DNA from: Crotalaria pallida
Taxonomy: Eukaryota; Streptophyta; Magnoliopsida; Fabales; Fabaceae
Direction: 5' to 3'
DNA: 64,000 nt
Assembly (NCBI GenBank): GCA_037953625.1
Contig: CM075656.1
Coordinates: 69,397,001-69,461,000 of the forward strand
Shown here: positions 57,342-64,000 of the stretch, piece after piece
How the letters are laid out: each line of letters starts with the position of its first letter
How positions within the stretch are numbered: the stretch's first letter is position 1
The notes under the pieces: generated by a model
The model's database searches: none
What the model was told of the DNA's origin: nothing
The model's input: the letters and a program-made list of their open reading frames with translations, nothing else
Made by a program: the position numbers and the translations under genes

Positions 57342-60300
57342 ATGTCGACGTCACTGATTCGAAGGCTAGGTCCGTATTTGGCATCGCGATTTCGTCAGAA
57401 CCAGAGGATTATTATAACCGCCACACCAACTACCTCTCCGTATTCTTATTCTTCTGCTGCTTCTTCTTCATCTTCTTCTGTTATTCACCATGCTGCTTCT
57501 TCTACTTCGACGGAAACCGTTCACATGACAGAAAATTGCGTTCGGGTATGCTTCTTCAATTTTGAAACCATTATTCCTTAATTTAAAAAATTAAAAAAAA
57601 AAAAAGAAAAGAAAATTATCATGTGTTTTAATTTTCTTAATTTGTGTAATGTGAATCAGAGAATGAAGGAGCTAGAAGGAAGTGAATCGTCGACGGATGG
57701 AAAGTTGCTTCGTTTGAGTGTTGAGACAGGTGGATGTTCTGGATTTCAGTATGTTTTTAATCTTGATCAGACGGTTAACTCAGATGACAGGTATTTTATT
57801 TTACCTTTTCGCCGCCATTGGAATCGAACATGCTAAGCCCTTGCGTTTTACCGCTTAGGAGTTAGGACTCACTTTTGTTAATTAATTGTGTTTGTTGGCA
57901 GAGTTTTTGAGAAGGAAGGAATTAAACTGGTTGTTGACGATATTTCCTATGATTTCGTAAAAGGCGCGACCGTTGATTATGTTGAAGAGCTAATCCGTTC
58001 GGCTTTTGTGGTAAGTCCGGCATTATTAGCAAGTTGCTTTGGCACTTCACACCGATTACAACGTGGAATTTGATTACAATGTTAGTAAGTGTTATATCTC
58101 GCGGTAAATAAGGAAAGGGCTAATTATGTAGTTGTGAGAGTGCTGAATTGAATATTGATAGATGAGTGAAGCAGTGTGGTAATAATTAGGAAAGGAAGTT
58201 TCTTAGGATGTATTCTCCTTTGGAAATTTTCTGTCAACTGTAGCAAGGCTACGGAAAGGGTTACATGGAGGGTAGATTAAGGTGTCATGGTGAGTGATGT
58301 ACCTAATACAGGTGGTTGGTGAAGCATTATGGTAATAATTAGGGGAGAAAGTTTCTTTGGATGTATTCTCTTCTGGAAATTTTTCTATCGGCTGTATCGA
58401 GACTACATAAAAGATATCTTTAACTCTTGATTAAGATGCAGTACTGAGGGTGTTGCACCAAATACTGGTTGACGTGAAGTGTTATGTCAATAACTAGGAT
58501 CTAGAGAAGAAAGCTTCTTAAGGTGTAGTCTGGTTCTCAGTTGGAAAATTATCAACTGGAGCAAGACTGCAGCAAGAGCAACCTATAGGCTAAAATGCTG
58601 GATTAGGGCACAGTAGTTAGAGTATTTTACCAAATACTCATAGATGACTGAAGCAATATGGAAATGATTAAGGTTCTTAATATGTTCATTTTGAAAATTT
58701 TCTATCAGCTGCTGCAATTCACGTCCCTTTGTCTAGTTAAATCCTGAAATATTGGAGGACTTGCACAAGTTTCTTATACTATAATAGCTCCATTGTGACT
58801 GCAGGCATATGTCACAAGTGGCCTGAAGGAAGCTTATTCTAGGAAATGTCCATACCAATGACTGTTGCTGGCTTGCATGTGTTAATTATGAGTTTGGATT
58901 AGAGAAAATATCACAGCCATATTTAGGTTCAGTTTGAAGGCCCTGTTCAGTCTTTTAAAATCTACAAATCAGATGGGGAAAGAAGATTTGAAAATGTATA
59001 TGAAACCTTTTAGATAATTTTACAGAATGAACTTGCTCCAGATGGTCTGAATATATTTTACTTGTTTTGCAATCGGATCCAAGCAATGCCTTTCGATACT
59101 CTTAGAATTCCTTCCACACAAAATTTTTGAGGATTGTATGGTGCTCTACACATTTTAGTAGCATATGTGGATGATGCAGATGGTCTCTGTTAGATTCCTC
59201 AGCTTCTATTTGCACAACCGTCAAATTGACAGCTAACTGAATGTTAACTGTAAGGGTGTATGGCTGAGTACAAATAAGAGAGACGGGTCTATTGATCGAT
59301 CAGTCAGGTTTGGACATTTCCTAGAATAAGCTTCCTTCAGGTCACTTTGGACATATGCTTGCAGTCATAAAGGATCTGTGATAGTGTAAGAAACTTGTGC
59401 AAGTCCTCAAATATTTCAGGATTTAACTAGACAATGGGATGTGAATTGGAGTGGCAGAGTAGGACATCTCGAGTATCCTTCAGGTTCTATCATCATTTCT
59501 GAATAGAATCACTATTTTCTGCATATTTCTCCTCAGTTCTTAATTTCGGTTCTACCACTTCTCCGGACTGCTTTTGCTGGGGTGAAGACATCCCTTTTAC
59601 AACTCCAGTCATATTTTTCCGGTACGCTAGAAGTTCGAACAAAGTTGGAGCTGTCACTCGGATATGCCTAGAAAATGTGTTGGACATCATTAGAAAAAGG
59701 TTGTCCATAGCAAAATATTGGCTAGGAGAAGAAACTGTAGCACAACACCCTAAACCAAGGCTGCATGACAATTTATACACAGCTTGGAGATTGATGTGCT
59801 CCTAGAATATGTAGAGCACCAAAAAAGTTCAAATATCAACTAGCATCATTGATGAACTTTGATTTAGTCTATTAAGTATCATTGTAATCACAATTAGCCA
59901 TGACCAGCTGTAATCATGGTATCAATTTTGCTGTAAAAAGAGGTTTAGTCACACACCCGTTAAAACTTAAAAGTAGCATGCGCAGTTTACGCCAAAGTGC
60001 AAAACCCTTAGATTGTATGTGAATGTGTGCATAAAAGTGTTGTTGCGACATGTGAATACACATATCTAGAGGCAAATCTGACGGTCACTGAAATGTGATG
60101 AGCCAGCCATGCACCACTCTGGTTTATGAATTTGACCCCTCTGAAATGAGGAATATATTTTAGAGAGTGAAGTGCAGAATTTCTACCTTTTGATTTTCAC
60201 ACCAAAGAAGTGGATTATCATGCATACATAATCTGTTATGCAAGTGCTTGTATCTTGTAATATCCCAAACCCTTATATTCTCTAAATACACCTTGAACTC

Positions 60301-60456
60301 TAAAACTACCTTGTTTGTATGGCTGAATAAGCATTGACAAAGAATCGAAGCGATGATAAATTTACCGTGAATTTTTTGTTTGTATTGCAGGTGACCGAGA
60401 ACCCCAGTGCCGTTGGTGGTTGCAGTTGTAAAAGTTCCTTCATGGTGAAACAATAG
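57342..60456 (+). CDS. Mitochondrial IscA-like iron-sulfur assembly protein (type 2), four exons
   Basis: Exons 57342-57545, 57660-57790, 57902-58010 and 60391-60456 join in phase at GT/AG introns, giving 169 residues. The N-terminus (MSTSLIRRLGPYLASRFRQN, then Ser-rich) is a mitochondrial presequence. The A-type carrier domain follows: MTENCVRRMKELEG, LRLSVETGGCSGFQYVF, FEKEGIKLVVDDISYDFVKG, ATVDYVEELIRSAFVV, and NPSAVGGCSCKSSFMVKQ. The three conserved cysteines (GGCSG, and the CSC pair) are present. Family knowledge: ISCA proteins pass Fe-S clusters to mitochondrial 4Fe-4S enzymes. Similarity is highest to plant IscA-like 2. Intron 3 (2.4 kb) holds tandem and inverted repeats. The gene appears intact. 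Confidence 0.96.
58110..58710 (+). repeat. Four degenerate ~160 bp tandem repeats in IscA intron 3
   Basis: Each unit has the order GTGAAGCA.TATGGTAATAATTAGG, AAAG.TTCTTAGGATGTATTCTC, TGGAAATTTTCT.TC..CTG. Unit starts are near 58120, 58310, 58470 and 58640. Similarity falls across the array. Confidence 0.7.
58715..59449. repeat. Inverted repeat with ~137 bp arms in IscA intron 3
   Basis: The left arm 58715-58851 (AATTCACGTCCCTTTGTC ... TTCTAGGAAATGTCC) returns inverted at 59312-59449 (GGACATTTCCTAGAA ... GATGTGAATT). Arms match with few differences and are about 460 bases apart. No element ends are evident. Confidence 0.85.
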
Positions 60457-60804
60457 TTATCTTGCTGATCTCTGACCATCCACCATTACTCAGATTATTT
60501 ATTGATTTCAGCCCTTGCAAATTATGTTCTCTTAAACTATTGATTGAACTGAAGATGAAATTTATTGCTTGTATAATGATATCAATGTAAGCTGCAACTG
60601 TGTTTGTAATAAGTTATCAGGCATTTTATCTAGCCTGTTATAAAATGGAGTAGTTCTTAGTGCCGTTTATATGTAGCACTAGCCTTGCATAACGATATGC
60701 AGCAAATGTTTGTATGATGCAATGTAAGACGATAAGTTGAGCATATGCATTTTGAGAACCAACAAGATTTAGCACAAATCTTGTGCCGTTGAGTTTTATT
60801 AGTT
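60457..60804 (+). other. 3' flank of the IscA-like gene
   Basis: Presumed 3'UTR, no other gene. Confidence 0.45.
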
Positions 60805-60813
60805 ATTCAGAAG

Positions 60814-61554
60814 GACTTTTTCTTTTTGAATCCCGCTACCGACTTTTTGGCCCCCATTTCAATTTTTATTAGACCATTATAACCCTGAGTTTTTCAACTT
60901 CCGACTCTTAATAGTCGGAATAATTATTCCTATTTTTACAAGTCGGAAACAAATTTATAAATTTGTAAGTCGGAAATATATTTTTAATTTCCGACTACTA
61001 CCAGTCGGAAATTCCTGACTACTATCCAAAGCACTGAGGGACAATGAATCTAAATGGTCATGGAAAGACCAGTTCCTTGTGTTGGCGCCTAAATTAAAAA
61101 CGGATAAAGAAGACGAGTTTGTTTATTCCGCGGATTATTATACTGTTGTATTAAATATGCCATTTGTTTTGTTTGAGGTGTGAACTGTGTATGATTGTTG
61201 CTGAAATCAGTTTATGATGAATCTGGTTGAGTTGGTGCATCACGTTGCACTTTCATTTTCTATTTGAAGCCGCCTTTTACCCAAATCTCACTTCCACCCC
61301 CAACACAAAGAGGGCTGACTACCACTGTTGAACTCCAAATATATTTGCGACTGGTAGTAGTCGGAAATTAAAAATATATTTCCGACTGGTATAAGTCAGA
61401 AAAATCTATAAGTTTGTTTCCGACTTGCAAAAATTGGAATAATTATTCCGACTATTAAGAGTCGGAAGTTGAAAAACACTCAGGGTCATAATAGTCTAAT
61501 AAAAATCGAAATGGGGGCCAAAAAGTCGATGGCGAGGTTCAAAAAGAAAAAGTC
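60814..61554. mobile_element. Non-autonomous Mutator-like element, 9 bp target duplication with one mismatch
   Basis: TIRs of about 200 bases start GACTTTTTCTTTTTGAA and contain CGACTTTTTGGCCCCCATTT and several AGTCGGAA motifs. The right arm is the inverse. Flanks are ATTCAGAAG (60805-60813) and ATTCAAAAG (61555-61563), 8 of 9 identical. The 741 bp element has no coding frame. Confidence 0.82.
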
Positions 61555-61563
61555 ATTCAAAAG

Positions 61564-62093
61564 ACGGATTGAGTAGTGAATAAATACACTTAACATAATT
61601 TTAATCAATTTCATTCCTGAGTACTAGTTAGTACTTTGGTATTAACTTTACTGAACCAACAAGGATATTGCGAAGTGATAAAGGTTCATTACGACCCAGA
61701 AGAAAACTAAGATTTGTTCTATGGAGAGAACACTAGTTATTGGAGGGCACACCTAACTACACCCGGAAGATTAGTCTTCTATTATGATAATGAGGTAGAA
61801 GGGTGTACGATGATAAAAAGAGGCAATTGGAGTGAATGGATGAATGGTTAAAAGAGGCTAGTCCACTAAAAAGACGGAAAAAAATCGGAGAATATATGAG
61901 TCAAATAAAATCGTTTAAACTTAGTTATAGATTGTTCCATTAATTATTAATTCGGTCTTTTTAACATATGTATATGGATTATAAGATAAATAAACACAAA
62001 AAAGTGAGTTCTCACAGAGAATAGAGATTGAAATAATACATTCAATGATATCTAGATTTCCAATGTAACATTACCTATTATGTTGGTTTATTC
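61564..62093. other. AT-rich intergenic DNA
   Basis: No gene or repeat edge recognised. Confidence 0.4.
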
Positions 62094-62095
62094 TA

Positions 62096-62367
62096 CTCCC
62101 TCTATCTCTAAATATAAGTATTAGTTAGTACTTTGGTCTTGGTTTTTTTATATAAGCTCCTATTTAAATTTTCAATGTTTTTAATTACTTCTTTTTTATG
62201 AACATTTCTATTTACTCAACACTTTTTAGAATCACAATGATAATTATAGGGGTAATTTTGAAAAAATACACCAAATATTATCAATTCAATACCTGTAACA
62301 ATATTAACTAACTTCCTTAATTCCCATGAAAGATTAGTCCAAATGCTTATACTTCCCATGAAGGAAG
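62096..62367. mobile_element. Stowaway-type MITE
   Basis: The left end CTCCCTCTATCTCTAAATAT and the right end (inverse CTTCCTTCATGGGAAGTATA) are flanked by TA at 62094-62095 and 62368-62369. The interior matches the truncated copy at 35505-35731. Confidence 0.75.
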
Positions 62368-62369
62368 TA

Positions 62370-63004
62370 TAAAAAATAATGCATAAATCAGAAAAACCAT
62401 TATTAATAACCTCACGCATTAATTATGTTTTGATTATTGAAACACCATACATTACTATTTCTTAGTGTCAAACTCTAAATGCAGTAAATTATAGGTGCAG
62501 CTCTTTTTCAGACGAACTTTAACCAGAATGAAAGTTGTTTCTAGTTGTCGAGATATACTTTGATCTCAAACATAACAGTAAACGAAATAATTGAAAAATA
62601 ATGTTGAATAAAAGCAAACATACTTCTGTTAAACGTATAAAGAACCAGCCACACAATGGGAGATCATTCACTAGTGTTTTGATTAAAATTTAACAGAGTA
62701 AACGGCTAAGAGGCAGAGGCAGTATATTCTCTAAGGCGCTTGCATATCGTGCCTTACCACAATAATTTCCGAAGGACATGAATATAAAAACTTTAACTTT
62801 CGGAAGTTCACCAAATAAAATAAATGCACTTATAAAATTGTTTAAAATCCCTCATCAATAGCATCCGACTAAACAAAAAAATATCTGAATAAAGCAAAAG
62901 AAAAAGGACATCAACCGTCACCCATTATGTCTCGATTACATGTCCATAACCATACGAGGATACAGCGATGCCAACTACTGCTATATCCGAAAAGATATAT
63001 GAAT
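62370..63004. other. 3' flank of the ribosomal protein gene
   Basis: Presumed 3'UTR and downstream DNA of RPL10A. No other gene. Confidence 0.45.
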
Positions 63005-63797
63005 CTAAAATATGCGAATTGCACTCCCCATGGTACTCTTCAGGTACAGGCATCTCACCTGGTTCACATGCAAAACAAAAGAAAAATGAAGATATTAATA
63101 TAGCTAACATAGATCAAGCAACAAAAACAACAAATGTAGGGCAGTTTAAAGAAGATTCTCTGTACAGAGAAAAGCATCATATTGGTCAATCCACTAATTA
63201 GAGCCTCGGGGATTGATCAAATTGTCACTTCATTCCTAGGTTTAATGGTAAACTGATGGAGTTTTAAAAGTATTTTTTTACATTTATAAAACAGAAGTTT
63301 CCAAATCTACTATTCTAACTTCGAAGAACTCTTCTAGAATCAGGCTAACGCCAACATGCAAATATAAGCAGTTGGCAGTTGCCTAAGCCTTTTTGTCATC
63401 ACAGCATTTGGCAGTGATTAAAAATGTTCAAGCTTGATAGAAAACACACCACCGCACCGAGATAAACACATATCACCACACCGAGATTCATGGTTTTGCC
63501 TCTATCATTTCAAAAATTACCTTGACTCTAGAGCTATAGTACTCAAATACTATTTAAGAATGCAATACTAGTACGAGACCTCTGAACTTACATTTTGCCA
63601 GTTTTTCTTCAACAGTGAAACAAGGAAATTGACACTGAGTTGTACATTCTGGAATATCTGCTTCTCCTCCATTGAGAGGTTTCCAACAGCAACACCCATG
63701 CAGAGAACTTTCTTAAGTTGAAACTTCACCATTGCCTTTGTTTCATTAACTTTGGATTCCAAAGACTCCTGATGAGTCACCAATGTTGGAAACTTAC
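63005..63797 (-). CDS. RPL10A: 60S ribosomal protein L10a, last two exons (runs off window)
   Basis: Exon 63592-63797 encodes GKFPTLVTHQESLESKVNET, then VKFQLKKVLCMGVAVGN, QIFQNVQLSVNFLVSLLKKN and WQN. The donor is AAT|GTAAG. The last exon 63005-63058 starts after CAG and encodes VRCLYLKSTMGSAIRIF and a stop. The phase fits: a 2-base start at the first exon shows that one more base comes from an exon beyond 63797. The family is the uL1 protein of the large ribosomal subunit and the C-terminus is nearly complete. About 117 codons expected upstream are not in this window. No lesion was seen. Confidence 0.95.
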
Positions 63798-64000
63798 CTG
63801 CATTCACGTGCTCATAAAGTCATATGCATAAAACACCATAATATCAAACCAAGATTATAAGACTGAAGTTTCAACACCATGGCGGCCTTGTTAACATTCA
63901 ACCTATGTAACAAATGTCAAAGAAACGGAATAAAACAACCAGTCCATTTTAGCAAATATTCCGCAACTTAAGGACCGGCAATCACAAAATTTCTAATCAG
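63798..64000 (-). other. Intron of RPL10A (partial)
   Basis: No further exon of the ribosomal gene was found before the window edge. Acceptor ATGCAG lies at 63798-63803. Confidence 0.5.

Noticed and set aside
1..64000. CRISPR arrays, operons, riboswitches, prokaryotic-type defence systems
   Set aside because: The window is clearly plant nuclear DNA. The tandem repeats seen are transposon or intron repeats without spacer structure.

Overview
The window is nuclear DNA of a flowering plant, most likely a eudicot and probably a papilionoid legume. The family is an inference from the overall look of genes and repeats; no species could be fixed. The signs of a plant are spliced genes with plant-only families (PPR, PADRE/DUF4228, plastid SOUL protein, CDPK-related kinase), AT-rich intergenic DNA, and nested Helitron, Mutator-like (MULE), hAT, Stowaway-type, LINE, SINE, Copia and Gypsy elements. 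There is no operon logic, CRISPR, rRNA or tRNA gene.

Seven host genes look intact or run off the window edge. They are: a glutaredoxin-family protein with an N-myristoylation signal (1-335, minus, 5' part only); a PADRE/DUF4228 protein (31937-32431, plus); a plastid SOUL heme-binding-like protein with eight exons (36605-39997, minus); an intronless PPR protein (52242-53759, plus); glucosamine-6-phosphate N-acetyltransferase GNA1 (55772-56239, minus); a mitochondrial IscA-like Fe-S assembly protein with four exons (57342-60456, plus), head-to-head with GNA1; and ribosomal protein L10a (63005-63797, minus, last two exons only).

The left third is built by nested transposition. A Helitron-like unit (5' TC end at 6201, 3' hairpin plus CTAG at 20896) holds two later insertions: a very young Gypsy-type LTR element (6475-10264) with a dead gag and no pol, and a 5.3 kb MULE (11466-16816) with a three-exon mudrA-like transposase gene and a convergent GRF zinc-finger gene. 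With these removed, about 5.5 kb of Helitron remains. It carries gene fragments, namely the last two exons of a CDPK-related kinase and a scrap of class III peroxidase, which suggests gene capture.

At 40201-42202 a second Helitron (minus strand, same family of ends) contains ~200 bp tandem repeats, a hAT element inside a repeat, and a LINE-like retroposon inside the hAT. At 43597-50503 another hAT-type element with an 8 bp target duplication contains a nearly full LINE broken by two frameshifts and one stop. Other non-autonomous elements were placed by exact or near-exact target duplications: MULE type with 9 bp at 3008, 5082, 35145 and 60814, hAT type with 8 bp at 50690, and Stowaway type with TA at several sites. 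22-31 kb is gene-poor.
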